Positions 14,182 through 23,022 of a DNA stretch of 64,000 bases are shown piece after piece. The notes beneath the pieces are model-generated. The model saw nothing but the letters and a program-made list of their open reading frames with translations, had not been told where the DNA came from and ran no database searches. Source of the DNA: Rugosimonospora africana (GTDB lineage Bacteria; Actinomycetota; Actinomycetes; Mycobacteriales; Micromonosporaceae). Position 1 is the stretch's first letter. Each line of letters begins with the position of its first letter. The stretch covers positions 124,001 through 188,000 of the forward strand of contig NZ_BONZ01000034.1 in the NCBI RefSeq assembly GCF_016862975.1, written 5' to 3'. The position numbers were made by a program, and so were the translations under genes.

Positions 14182-15912
14182 CTACGCCGGGAGCGCGGCG
14201 AGTACGGACCCGGCCGCGTTCAGGCACAGCGCCAGCGACACCGCGCCCGGATCCGGCGAACCGAGGCTGCGCTCGGCCAACGGCCGCGCCCGGCCCAGGC
14301 GTGGGCGCAGGTCGGCGGTCGCCGCCGCAGCCTCCGTCGCGACCTGGGCCGCACCGCTCCACGCCGCACCCAGCGGGGCTCCCGAATCAACCGCAGCGCG
14401 CAGCGCGTCGACGAACGGAACGAACGCATCGAGCATCGTCTTGTCGCCGACCGACGCGTGGCCGACCTCAGCCACCCGATCGCAGCCGAGACTCACCGCC
14501 GCCACGATGCGCGAGGCAGAGTATCCCTGCCCGTCGGCGGCCAACCCGTCGGCGACCCCGCCGAGCAGCACGCCCCACAAGGCGCCGCTGGTGCCGCCAC
14601 CCTTGTCCGACCAGGCGGCGCCCGCCGCGCGCAGCAACGAGGACAGATCGCTGTGACCGGACGTGGCGGCCTCGACAGCGGCACGCAGGCCCCGGGTCAT
14701 GCCGCTGCCGTGGTCGCCATCCCCCGCGATCGCATCGAGCCGCCCCAGCTCCGCCTCCGCCTCGCTGACCGCGGCGAGCATAGCCACCAGCACGGCACGG
14801 GCGAGGTCGACCTCCGGACCGGCGGCGCCGCCATGCTCTGCGAACCGGCCGTCCGCCGCCCCAACCTCGGGGACAGCGACAGCCAACTGCTCGCCGTCGA
14901 CCGCCTGTACTTGCGCCGGAGCACGCCGGAACGACGGGGTGTCGGCCGGCGCGGCCCACAGCTCCTCCAGCTCATCGTCCAGCCAGCTGAGCGTCAGTGA
15001 ACAGCCAGCCATGTCCAGGCTGGTAGCCAGCTCACCGACCTCCGGCAGGACAACCTCGATCCCTGCGTCGTCGAGCTGCCGGGCGATCCCGCCCCACAGC
15101 ACGTACAGCTCCTCGTGAGAGGTGGCGCCCAGTCCGTTGAGGATCGCCGTGACCCGGCCGGAGTTGCCCACCGGCGCCTCGGGCAGTAGCGCCGCCACGA
15201 GTGTGGCGGCCAGCTCCCGGGCCGGCATCGACGGCACCGTACGGATCCCTGGTTCGCCGTGGATGCCCAACCCGACAGCGATCGAGCCGGGCTCGACCCG
15301 AAACAGCGGCTCGGCGGCGCCGGGAAGCGTGCAGCCGGCGAACGCCACACCGAGGCTGCGGGTGCGAGCATTGGCCAGTCGGGCAATCCGCTCGACATCG
15401 TCAATGCCGTCGCCGCGGGCGACCGCCGCGCCGGCAACCTTGAACACCGCGAGGCTCCCGGCGATGCCGCGCCGGACGGCGGCGTTGTCCGCGGCGCCCG
15501 ACGCGACGTCGTCGGTGACCACGACACTGCGACAGTCCACACCCTCGCCGCGCAGCCGTGCCTGCGCCATGTCGAAGTGCAGCACGTCGCCGGCATAGTT
15601 TCCGTAACAGAACAGCACGCCTCCGGCAGGGGGCAGGATCTTGGCCACCCGGTAGATCTGCTCGGCGGACGGCGAGGTGAACACGTCACCCAGCGCCGCG
15701 CCGTCGGCGAGCCCGGCGCCGACGAACCCGGCCGTCCACGGGAAGTGCCCACTGCCGCCACCCAACACCAGGCGGGTGGTGGCGCGCGAATCGACGGTGC
15801 GCCGGACCACTCCCGCGCCAGGAACCAGCCTGAGGTAGCGCGAGTAGGCCGAGCTGTAACCGGAAAGCATGTCCCCGGCGAACTCGGTAGGACCATTGAG
15901 GATGTTCGTCAT
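14182..15912 (-). CDS. Dihydroxyacetone kinase, fused DhaK-DhaL (ATP-dependent)
   Basis: 576 residues. The N-terminal DhaK domain (1-~325) has GGGSGHFPWTAGFVGAGLAD, FTSPSAEQIYRV, YGNYAGDVLHFDMA, and GLGIHGEPGI, whose His218 forms the hemiaminal bond with the substrate carbonyl. The C-terminal DhaL domain (~375-576) has LDAIAGDGDHGSGMTRG with the Mg-ATP-binding aspartates, and KGGGTSGALWG. The single-chain form uses ATP, not PEP; it phosphorylates dihydroxyacetone or related ketoses/tetruloses. GHFP replaces the commoner GHEP, so the substrate may differ. ATG 15912 has AGGAAGG upstream. It appears to be a single-gene unit. Confidence 0.9.
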   Translation of the reverse strand: MTNILNGPTEFAGDMLSGYSSAYSRYLRLVPGAGVVRRTVDSRATTRLVLGGGSGHFPWTAGFVGAGLADGAALGDVFTSPSAEQIYRVAKILPPAGGVLFCYGNYAGDVLHFDMAQARLRGEGVDCRSVVVTDDVASGAADNAAVRRGIAGSLAVFKVAGAAVARGDGIDDVERIARLANARTRSLGVAFAGCTLPGAAEPLFRVEPGSIAVGLGIHGEPGIRTVPSMPARELAATLVAALLPEAPVGNSGRVTAILNGLGATSHEELYVLWGGIARQLDDAGIEVVLPEVGELATSLDMAGCSLTLSWLDDELEELWAAPADTPSFRRAPAQVQAVDGEQLAVAVPEVGAADGRFAEHGGAAGPEVDLARAVLVAMLAAVSEAEAELGRLDAIAGDGDHGSGMTRGLRAAVEAATSGHSDLSSLLRAAGAAWSDKGGGTSGALWGVLLGGVADGLAADGQGYSASRIVAAVSLGCDRVAEVGHASVGDKTMLDAFVPFVDALRAAVDSGAPLGAAWSGAAQVATEAAAATADLRPRLGRARPLAERSLGSPDPGAVSLALCLNAAGSVLAALPA

Positions 15913-16274
15913 CGTCGCTGTACCTTCCTGCGGCCGGAACCGACCCCGCCGGGCCAGGGTCTGATCGTAGAGGCCCTGATCCGGCGTCTCGCGCGGCATG
16001 CCCCACTTGCTGGGGGCCAAGGCGACGCGGAACGCCAGACAATCGGTGAGCTATGGCGTTCCGAAAAGCTTCCAGCCGTGGTGGGCTGCGCTTCTACGTG
16101 GCCTGTTCTTACTCGGAATGAGCCTGCAGGAGACAGCTCGATTCCAATCTGTTGCCGGGTCGGGGTCGACGGCAGGGCTCGTACCTACCCGGATCCAGCC
16201 GGAGGAGTCGTCCGATGCGCTCAGCGACTGGCCCGACGGCAGCCGTCCATTCCGCGCACCGATCTTGCGAGCGG
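15913..16274. other. Intergenic stretch, no gene seen
   Basis: 362 bp between the DhaKL start and the end of the Imm10 gene. It must hold the DhaKL promoter, but I find no convincing reading frame, palindrome or promoter motif. Confidence 0.4.
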
Positions 16275-16811
16275 CTAATCAAGGTGGATTGTGGGGGCCG
16301 GGAGCTGAGCGTTTCGAAAGGAGAATATGCGCTGTAGCTCCAGGCGCAGTTGTTCGATTTCGTGGTGTGCGAGGCGGAGCCTGATGGTGAGGGCCGTCGA
16401 GCGAGCTCCCCAAGCTCGTGCGGCTTCATGGGTTAGCCGCAGGCTGAGGGTGCTGCGAATCAGCTGGAGCTCGACCAGCGCGCCGTACGCCGGTACACCG
16501 TCGTTGACGAGACAGTAGCCGTCATCGTCGCCGGGGTCGTAGGCGTCATGCTCCGGGTTGAGCGCCTGGAACTCCATGCTGCGGGGCCGATCGTCGAGCT
16601 CGCGTCCTGCCAGAACCACGCACAGGGTGTCTCCCTCGTCGCGGATCGACAGCTCCGAGGCGGTGAAGCCGGTCCGGCCCCGGCGTATCAGCCCGGCCGT
16701 AAGCCGACGCATCGGGCCGGGAGCCGCACCGGGCTCGTAGGGCGCGCCACTGTCGACTTCGATCGTGTGCCGCACGTACTCAACTGCCAGGTCCGGCCGG
16801 CTGTAGGTCAT
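16275..16811 (-). CDS. Imm10-like immunity protein
   Basis: 178 residues. The section from ASELSIRDEGDTLCVVLAG, through MEFQALNPEHDAYDPGDDDG and YCLVNDGVPAYGALVELQLI, to LSLRLTHEAARAWG and the closing LRLELQRIF follows the Imm10 layout (a small alpha/beta immunity protein of polymorphic toxin systems). The first ~45 residues are not part of it, so the true start may be internal. ATG 16811 overlaps the stop of the preceding gene (ATGA), as expected for a coupled operon. No toxin gene is adjacent; it may be an orphan immunity gene. Confidence 0.65.
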   Translation of the reverse strand: MTYSRPDLAVEYVRHTIEVDSGAPYEPGAAPGPMRRLTAGLIRRGRTGFTASELSIRDEGDTLCVVLAGRELDDRPRSMEFQALNPEHDAYDPGDDDGYCLVNDGVPAYGALVELQLIRSTLSLRLTHEAARAWGARSTALTIRLRLAHHEIEQLRLELQRIFSFRNAQLPAPTIHLD

Positions 16812-17071
16812 TCCGTGACGCCGCTCGGCCCGACGAACCGCAGGGCCACGTCACCGGCCGTGGTCGGTTGGTGTTGCTGCCACCACCCGGCCAGCGGCGC
16901 CGCCAGGACCGAAAGGTCGCGCAGCTCGTCCGCGGTGAATCGAACGACGTTGTCGGGTCGAAGAAACTGAATGCCGTTGGCGTCGAGGTCGGCGGCCACC
17001 GCCGCCAGCATCCCTGTCGGGTCCACCGTCTGGCCGTGGACCACGAGACTCACTCCAAACCCCACCGTCAC
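16808..17071 (-). CDS. Hypothetical protein between two immunity genes
   Basis: 87 residues, start GTG 17071 overlapping the upstream stop, stop overlapping the Imm10 start. It begins MTVGFGVSLVVHGQTVDPTG and has a second half rich in helix formers (FTADELRDLSVLAAPLAGWW). No family recognised. The two overlaps make it very likely to be translated with its neighbours, perhaps as a further small immunity protein. Confidence 0.65.
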   Translation of the reverse strand: MTVGFGVSLVVHGQTVDPTGMLAAVAADLDANGIQFLRPDNVVRFTADELRDLSVLAAPLAGWWQQHQPTTAGDVALRFVGPSGVTE

Positions 17072-17547
17072 CCAGTAAGCGTAGAGGTCCCGGCAGGCTG
17101 TAACGTCGGGACCAGACGGTACCGGCCTCGCGGCAGATCCGGATGCCTGATGAAGCTTGCGTTCGCCTTCGGCCGGGCGAAGTTCATGGCATGGGTTGGA
17201 GCTGAACGAGGATCATCCAGTTCATCGGCGTCCCACTCCACGCCATCGCGTACCGCTCGGCGCGCGGCGCGCACCAAGTCGTCTTCCTCGTACGCCGCTG
17301 CCCACCGCAGAAACAGCCGTTCCGAGGGTACGTACGTCGTCGTCGCCGGCTCGTCGCCCAGAACAAGCGCCTGCCGCTGACCGACGGCGACCACGCCGAT
17401 GTAACCGTCGATCGCGCACGCTCGGCCGTAGTCCCCCCAGTCCTCCACGAGTCCATCCGTGCGATCAGCACCGGTCCACAGCGATAGCGCCGATTGCGGA
17501 GCGACGAGCAGCGGTCCGCCAGCCGACGATACCCACGTGTACTGCAA
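17068..17547 (-). CDS. Imm21-like immunity protein
   Basis: 159 residues from a TTG start at 17547 (MQYTWVSSAGGPLLVAPQSA), chosen because GGAGG lies 8 nt upstream and the family normally begins this way. WGDYGRACAIDGYIGVVAVG and QALVLGDEPATTTYVP are the conserved Imm21 blocks. Imm21 proteins neutralise toxins of contact-dependent or secreted polymorphic systems. It is the first gene of a three-gene overlapping operon with the 87-residue protein and Imm10. The nearest polymorphic toxin in the window is 32 kb away, so the cognate toxin is unknown. Confidence 0.8.
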   Translation of the reverse strand: MQYTWVSSAGGPLLVAPQSALSLWTGADRTDGLVEDWGDYGRACAIDGYIGVVAVGQRQALVLGDEPATTTYVPSERLFLRWAAAYEEDDLVRAARRAVRDGVEWDADELDDPRSAPTHAMNFARPKANASFIRHPDLPRGRYRLVPTLQPAGTSTLTG

Positions 17548-17854
17548 CGGCCCCACCTCCCCATGTCGATCTTGCCAGACTGCGGCGATGCACGGGTGCC
17601 CGCCAAGACGCGGTAAAACCTTGTCAACGCCGGAGCATTGACTGCAAGATGCCGTAGTCAGCGGCCAGGCGGTCAGCCGGTACGGACGGTGCCGGTCACC
17701 CCGACGACAGCCGTGCGATGACAGCGGCATGAGAGTGATCCTGATCTTGGCTGGGTTGATGTCGGCGGAGTTGTCGTATCCGGCCCGGGCTGTTCGTAGC
17801 TCGGGTGAGGGGCTGCCCACGAGGGGCTGTCACGACCGCAGGAGGGGCCGACCG

Positions 17855-18679
17855 ATGCCGCATTCACTGGCCAAGGTTCACCGTATGTTCGAGCTCGTCG
17901 AGCCGATCGCCGCCGTCACGTTTTCGGACGTGCCGAACGAGGCGTTCCTGGCCCTCGGCATGCGCAACTACTGGGACGGATACTTCGCGGGCCGCGCCGC
18001 GCCGCTGGGGCTGGCGCCGGCTGAGGTGGTGCACGCGGTCTTCTACAACTTCGCCGATGGTGAGGTGGCGCGGCACATCCCGTGGGTCTGGGGGAAGATC
18101 ACCCCGCAGGAGGCGATCGCCATGCGCGAGCAGGGCAGCGCTGCCGCACTACGACAGGTGATCGGGAAGCTGGCCGACTCGCCCGGTCTGGTACAGGTCG
18201 CCGACCTCGCTACCCGAGCAGCGGTCAGTGCGCCCACCGAGGGCCGGGCGCTGTACGCCGGGCTCCGGAGGCTCGCCGTGCCCGAGGAGCCGGTGGCCAG
18301 GCTCTGGCACGCGGCGACGCTGCTACGGGAGCACCGCGGGGACGGCCACAACGTCGCCCTCGTCACTCACGGCATCGGCGGCACCGAAGCCCACGTCCTG
18401 CTCGCTGTTTCCCTCGGGATGAGGGCGGAGGAATTCGGCCGGATCCATCACCTGCCCAAGGCGCAGTTGGCCGCTGTCGTTGACGGGCTACGCGGCCGCG
18501 GCCTGGTGGACGCCGCCGGCGGGTTCACCGACGCCGGCCGGCAGACCAGGCAGCGGATCGAGTCCCTCACCGACGATCTGGCAGCGCCCGCGTACGACGT
18601 GCTCAGCGCGGACGAGCTCGACGAGCTGATCGCGGGGCTCGAACCGATCGCCAACGCGGCACAGACGATCGACGACTGA
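17855..18679 (+). CDS. SCO6745-family winged-helix-like protein
   Basis: 274 residues, beginning MPHSLAKVHRMFELVEPIAA with GGAGGGG about 8 nt upstream. It has NEAFLALGMRNYWDGYFAGR, LGLAPAEVVHAVFYNFADG and LVTHGIGGTEAHVLLAVS, conserved in the SCO6745 family of actinobacterial proteins. The C-terminal part (KAQLAAVVDGLRGRGLVDA, FTDAGRQTRQRIESLTDD) looks like a MarR-type winged helix. No reaction is known; a regulator with an alpha-helical ligand domain is plausible. It diverges from the immunity operon across 307 bp in which I see no clear operator. Confidence 0.85.
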   Translation: MPHSLAKVHRMFELVEPIAAVTFSDVPNEAFLALGMRNYWDGYFAGRAAPLGLAPAEVVHAVFYNFADGEVARHIPWVWGKITPQEAIAMREQGSAAALRQVIGKLADSPGLVQVADLATRAAVSAPTEGRALYAGLRRLAVPEEPVARLWHAATLLREHRGDGHNVALVTHGIGGTEAHVLLAVSLGMRAEEFGRIHHLPKAQLAAVVDGLRGRGLVDAAGGFTDAGRQTRQRIESLTDDLAAPAYDVLSADELDELIAGLEPIANAAQTIDD

Positions 18680-18759
18680 GCGGGCGCATCCGGCCGACGG
18701 CCACGACCCCCAGCTCGGCCACCGAGGTGAGCAGCAGGTAGCGAGTTGGTTGGCCGAGA

Positions 18760-19167
18760 GTGGCTCGTACGGCGGTCAGGTCGGTGCCGGGGGTGGGCAT
18801 CCACTGGTGCGTGGAGGAGTCGTTCCAGACAGCCCAAGGGCGGGTCGGGCTGGACCGCTACCAGATACGCGGGTGAAGATCCTGGCACCGGATCGTCACC
18901 CTGGCCATGCTCGCCCTGGCCTTTCTGACCATGCTGGCCGCTGCCACAGCCCCACCAGTCAACCCCGACCGACACTATCCCGCCCGCAGTAGTGCCCCGG
19001 TCCCATTGACTACCGCGGAGATTCGACGCCTGTTCACCGCCCTTTTCACCACGCCCCTACAGGAGATGAGTCACCTGCTGTCCTGGTCATGCTGGCGGCG
19101 CAGCGCCACCCGGCCCCGTGCCCGACAGGCCCACTATCAGCGTCGCCTGACCGCCAGTACTGGATAG
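18760..19167 (+). pseudogene. IS701-family transposase, C-terminal remnant
   Basis: The frame reads HWCVEESFQTAQGRVGLDRY (transposase segment carrying the conserved Glu) then, after an in-frame TGA at 18874-18876, RSWHRIVTLAMLALAFLTML and PLTTAEIRRLFTALF. Relatives have a tryptophan codon (TGG) at the stop position. The N-terminal two thirds are missing and no terminal inverted repeat is apparent. It follows the SCO6745 gene by about 80 bp. Confidence 0.75.
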
Positions 19168-19390
19168 CCTCAGCGGCGTGACCAGACGGTTCGAGCAGGC
19201 GATGCGCCTGCCGCGTCGCCATAACCCGCAGATCACCTGGCCCAACGGACTGCCGAATCCCGAGGTGTCACTGCCGTACTAGCTCGGCCTGGGCCGAACC
19301 TCCGGATGGCCTTCCCAGAGCGTGCACGGCGAAGCGGTGGTCGATACACCACGCCCAGGCTGTCGCCTCTCCCTTTCAGCAGTTGCGGCC

Positions 19391-19810
19391 TCACCGATTG
19401 GGTTGCGCGGTACTGATGTCGGACAGCGCTGAGCCGGTGTCCCGCTCCACGCTCATGTCGCCGAGCGCAACCATCCCGATCAGCTTCCCTCCGTCCATCA
19501 CCGGCACCCGTCGCACCGCCCGCGCGCGCATCAGCATGACCACCTTGTCCGCGTCGTCGTTCGGGCTGATGTCCACGATGTCGTGGCTGCAGACCTCGTC
19601 GACCGTCGTGCCGTTGAGGTCGCGGGCCTCGGCCGCGGCTCGTACCACAATGTCCCGGTCGGTGAGGACCCCGTGTAGTTCGCCGTCATCCATCACGAAC
19701 AGGTCGCCGATGTCCCGGTCCCGCATCATCCGGGCGGCGTCGGTCAGGTTGGCCTGGCCGCTCACCGTCACCGGAGCCGTCGTCATCACCTCGCGCACCT
19801 TTTGCACCAT
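19391..19810 (-). CDS. CBS-domain pair protein
   Basis: 139 residues: MVQKVREVMTTAPVTVSGQA opens CBS domain 1 (DAARMMRDRDIGDLFVMDDG, GVLTDRDIVVRAAAEARDLN). CBS domain 2 is VCSHDIVDISPNDDADKVVM through KLIGMVALGDMSVERDTGSA. Stand-alone CBS pairs bind adenine nucleotides or related ligands. ATG 19810 has GGAGGGGGA just upstream; a longer start at 19831 is less likely. It is the last gene before an apparently empty 220-bp stretch containing the IS701 remnant end. Confidence 0.9.
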   Translation of the reverse strand: MVQKVREVMTTAPVTVSGQANLTDAARMMRDRDIGDLFVMDDGELHGVLTDRDIVVRAAAEARDLNGTTVDEVCSHDIVDISPNDDADKVVMLMRARAVRRVPVMDGGKLIGMVALGDMSVERDTGSALSDISTAQPNR

Positions 19811-20119
19811 GGTCTCCCCCTCCACGCTCATCAGGTCTGGCCTACCCGCGCCCCTGCCCGGGAAACGCGAGACCCGACGGGCGGAATGCTGCACGAGTAA
19901 CGTGCCCGCCGTTGCGCCTTGTAACGCTGCTGGTGTTCCAGACCCCGGGCCAGCTGGTCTGGGCCAAGACACCGGCGCGACCGCAAGTCGAGCCCAATAC
20001 AAAATCGAACTGTCGCACAAGTGTGCGACAAGAGCGCGAAAGTCGGTGTTCCCCGAATAGGCATCGTCGGGCTGGGCGAAGCCCCGCTGGGGTTGCCGGG
20101 GGCGCTTCACGAGTCGGCG

Positions 20120-20151
20120 CCGGGCCCGCGGACAAGCGACCGCGGGCCCGG
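20120..20151 (-). terminator. Terminator of the phosphoesterase gene
   Basis: CCGGGCCCGCGG and CCGCGGGCCCGG are perfect 12-bp arms with an 8-nt loop, 18 bp after the stop. Outer CTTCAC/GTGAAG bases could extend the structure. Confidence 0.85.
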
Positions 20152-20169
20152 ATAGTGAAGCAGGGGGCG

Positions 20170-21687
20170 TTACTGGGCTGGTGCGGTGGCGGGTGTGGTG
20201 CCGACGTCGATGGTGGCCCAACCCAGGCTGCCGTTCGGTCCGGTGGCGGCGACGCGGTAGTAGCCAACGGTGGGGAACGTCAGCGTGAAGTTCGCCTGCC
20301 CGCCAGTCATCATCACGGTTGTGGGGTTGCCGGCCGGGGCGGTGACGCCGGGGGGCGGCGTGTAGCTGAGCGCGATCGGGCCGTTCGCGGCGGAGTCGAG
20401 GCTGAGCCCCGGGGTCTCTGCCATCAGGCCGATTGATACCGGCTTGCCTTTGGCGGGTTCGTCGATGTTGCTCAGGATGTTTCCGGGCTTGTGGAAAGCG
20501 AGAGCGTCCGGCGGCGCCACGGGCATGTCCGGGGCCGGCAGCGGGGTCTGACCGAAGTTGAACGCCGACGTGAGGTCGTTCTGCTGCTTGTTCAGCGGGG
20601 TAAGGGGATGCATCTTCCATAGCTTCTGCATGAAGGACAGGATCGAGACGTTCGTGGTCTGTTGGTGATAGACGCCGGGACGCGCGTACGGGCTGATGAT
20701 CGTCATCGGCGTGCGCGTTCCGTACTCTCTGGCCGCGGGCGGCGCGGCGTGATCCCAGAAACCGCCGCCTTCGTCGTAGGTGACGAAGATCGCGGTCGAG
20801 TCCCAGTACTGACTGTGCGCCACGGCGTTGACCAGTTGGCCGACCCAGAGATCCGGGTTGCCGAGATCTTCCTCGGCTTCCCCGCTGAAGCCATATCCAG
20901 GCCGGACAAAGGAGAACTCCGGCAGACTGCCGGAAGTGACGTCGCTGATGAACTGGTCGCCGGTGGTGATGTCCTGCAGATGATCCGGGGGCACGATCTT
21001 CTCCCAGATCGTGCCGTTGAGGTGCTCTCGTGGCAGCCCATAGTAGATCTTCCATGACCGCTCCGCCGCGGTCATCTCATCGAAGATGGAGTTCCACGGT
21101 TGCGGGTCGTTCAGGTTGAAGTTGTTGTAGTACCAGCCGTGTGACGTGCCATTGAGCGCGGCCATGACGTTCGGCTGCGTGGGGGCGATCAGCGGCTGGA
21201 AGTTGTGGTCGGCCAGCTCGAAGTGCTGGGCGAGGTACTGCTGGTTCGGGGTGAAATCCGGGCCAAACTCGGTGATCGAGGCCATGCTGTTCGCAGGCAG
21301 CAGCGTGAAGTGGTCCATCTGGTAGCCCGTGCCAGGTTGGTAGTCCATCGACATCTGCAACTGGCCCCGACCGTTGTTCAGCGCGCTCATCACGTCGCCC
21401 TCGTTCGGAGTCGCGAACACCGGATGCACGTCCGGCGCGGAACTGGACGCCGCGTTCGGGTTGGGCAGTGTGGCGCCGGCCGGGATGCCGTCCGCGCCGG
21501 GAAAGGTGCCGAAGATGTTGTCGAACGTGTGATTCTCGAGCATCACTTCGATGACATGCTTGATCGGCGAGGCCTTGCCCGAGGCTGCTGCTGCACCCGG
21601 CGCTCCGGTTGCCAGGCCAACCGACACTGCTGCCGTCGCGGACAAGATGGATGCGATCCCGGCAGCCAAAAGTCTGGTTCGCTTCAT
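20170..21687 (-). CDS. Secreted phosphoesterase (phospholipase C / acid phosphatase family)
   Basis: 505 residues with a Sec-type signal peptide (KRTRLLAAGIASILSATAAV, cleavage near AAAA-SGKA). VIEVMLENHTFDNIFGTFPG is the metal-binding N-terminal motif of the PF04185 phosphoesterase family, with Glu-Asn-His and Asp. AIFVTYDEGGGFWDHAAPPA and TRTPMTIISPYARPGVYHQQ hold the other metal and phosphate ligands. The C-terminal ~110 residues look like an added beta domain (QANFTLTFPTVGYYRV). Such enzymes hydrolyse phosphocholine lipids or phosphomonoesters outside the cell. Expression under phosphate control is common in the family, but I saw no clear pho box. Confidence 0.9.
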   Translation of the reverse strand: MKRTRLLAAGIASILSATAAVSVGLATGAPGAAAASGKASPIKHVIEVMLENHTFDNIFGTFPGADGIPAGATLPNPNAASSSAPDVHPVFATPNEGDVMSALNNGRGQLQMSMDYQPGTGYQMDHFTLLPANSMASITEFGPDFTPNQQYLAQHFELADHNFQPLIAPTQPNVMAALNGTSHGWYYNNFNLNDPQPWNSIFDEMTAAERSWKIYYGLPREHLNGTIWEKIVPPDHLQDITTGDQFISDVTSGSLPEFSFVRPGYGFSGEAEEDLGNPDLWVGQLVNAVAHSQYWDSTAIFVTYDEGGGFWDHAAPPAAREYGTRTPMTIISPYARPGVYHQQTTNVSILSFMQKLWKMHPLTPLNKQQNDLTSAFNFGQTPLPAPDMPVAPPDALAFHKPGNILSNIDEPAKGKPVSIGLMAETPGLSLDSAANGPIALSYTPPPGVTAPAGNPTTVMMTGGQANFTLTFPTVGYYRVAATGPNGSLGWATIDVGTTPATAPAQ

Positions 21688-21877
21688 GGCTTCGGAGTCT
21701 TGGTGGCGCCGATGTCACCTTACGGAAATCTTACGGGTATACATCTTAACCCTAGACGAACGGTAACTCGCCACGGCACCAGCCCTCAACGAGCCGGCAC
21801 GCTGTCAACCGACGCGACCGCAACTGGCCCTGCTGTACCACGGTGTATCCGCTGGCGCTGAGGCACATCTGGGTCGC

Positions 21878-22834
21878 TCAGTTGACGAAGTACCAGTAGA
21901 CACCGGACGACACAGGAGCGCTCCAGGCGGTCCAGTATTGATTCCAGATGCTGCAATCGGGAACCGAGTAGGCTCGCGCAAAGTCGCCCACCAGGCACCG
22001 GCCTGTGGCATCGTTTCTGATCCAGAACTTGACACCCTCCTCTATCGCGGTGGCCCGGGCCAGTGTCCGGAGGCTCTCGTCGCGATCGTTTATCCCCGGA
22101 GTCACCGGGCAGGTGACCATGTGTGACAGACGAACAACCGGCGGATCCAAAGACCGGAGCGCGGCCCATCCGAGTACCCGATCCCGGCAAGTACCGGCGC
22201 CCGCAGCATCCGGCCCCGCAGGCCGCCGCCGATGTCGAGGATGACACTCAACGCTGGAAAACCGCACTACCCGACGGCGAGAATCAGCCAGACTCCTCGG
22301 AATCGGCCTGACCGGTTGCAGCGAAGCTTCGACGGGTGAGGGCTGGATCTTCGCCGGCAGGGCTGACTCGGTGTGACGGGTGGATCTCGGCCCGACGAGT
22401 TGGCCGAGCACGCCGCCGACGAGTCCGGCTAGCGGCAGAGTTGCCCACAAGGAAGCGCATGGTGGTGTTCCACGAGGATCGGGCCGCGCCGTATCCACGT
22501 TGCCGATGCGGCGCGAACCGCTGGTGTGCTTGCTCAAGTGGCCGATCGCCTGAGCGACCTCGGAGGGGTCGGCGGACTCGTCGTCAGTTTGCTCGAGCAC
22601 CCCGGTGAGCGCGGCTTCGTCGAGATCGTCGAGGCGCGACCTGATGTACCCGCTGACGTGCCGCGGAAACTGCACCAGACTACGCCCGAATACCCAACCC
22701 TCGATCAGCGGCGCGACCCAGTATCCGATCGAGCGGTCCACGCCCGGGTAACCAGCCCCACCCTGCGAGCCAAGAGCGCGGATCAACCCACGCCCGTCAA
22801 ACGAACGACTGCTCCGCGAACCTGACGCCGCCAC
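21878..22834 (-). CDS. Doubtful reading frame, possible fragments of two genes
   Basis: A long minus-strand frame whose parts differ in quality. The N-terminal section (SIGYWVAPLIEGWVFGRSLV, RSRLDDLDEAALTGVLEQTD) and the C-terminal section (KFWIRNDATGRCLVGDFARA, SIWNQYWTAWSAPVSSGVYW, ricin-lectin-like) look like real protein. The middle (around residues 115-210) is Pro/Arg-rich and reads like a wrong frame. It may be two unrelated fragments. On the plus strand a 62-codon frame (22123-22311, GTG start) is an alternative. On the minus strand 22797-23060 encodes a plausible C-terminus (TVDFVVESDRVQGGEIVRRV) that I cannot name. Confidence 0.25.
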   Translation of the reverse strand: MAASGSRSSRSFDGRGLIRALGSQGGAGYPGVDRSIGYWVAPLIEGWVFGRSLVQFPRHVSGYIRSRLDDLDEAALTGVLEQTDDESADPSEVAQAIGHLSKHTSGSRRIGNVDTARPDPRGTPPCASLWATLPLAGLVGGVLGQLVGPRSTRHTESALPAKIQPSPVEASLQPVRPIPRSLADSRRRVVRFSSVECHPRHRRRPAGPDAAGAGTCRDRVLGWAALRSLDPPVVRLSHMVTCPVTPGINDRDESLRTLARATAIEEGVKFWIRNDATGRCLVGDFARAYSVPDCSIWNQYWTAWSAPVSSGVYWYFVN

Positions 22835-23022
22835 GCTCGGCGATGGTGAGCACCTGGCGAGTCACGCGGCGCGGGGGCAGCCGCAGTCGTCCATCACGCA
22901 CCCGCCGGACAATCTCACCCCCTTGGACACGATCGGACTCGACAACGAAGTCGACCGTCAGGCCGGTGACGGGGACGCCGGTTCGGGTGAACCGCCGTCC
23001 CCGCCTGGGCGCTGCCGCCGCG

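Noticed and set aside
18680-18790. Minus-strand peptide LGQPTRYLLLTSVAELGVVA as a possible gene
   Set aside because: Short, no start with a ribosome site, and overlaps the IS701 remnant region.
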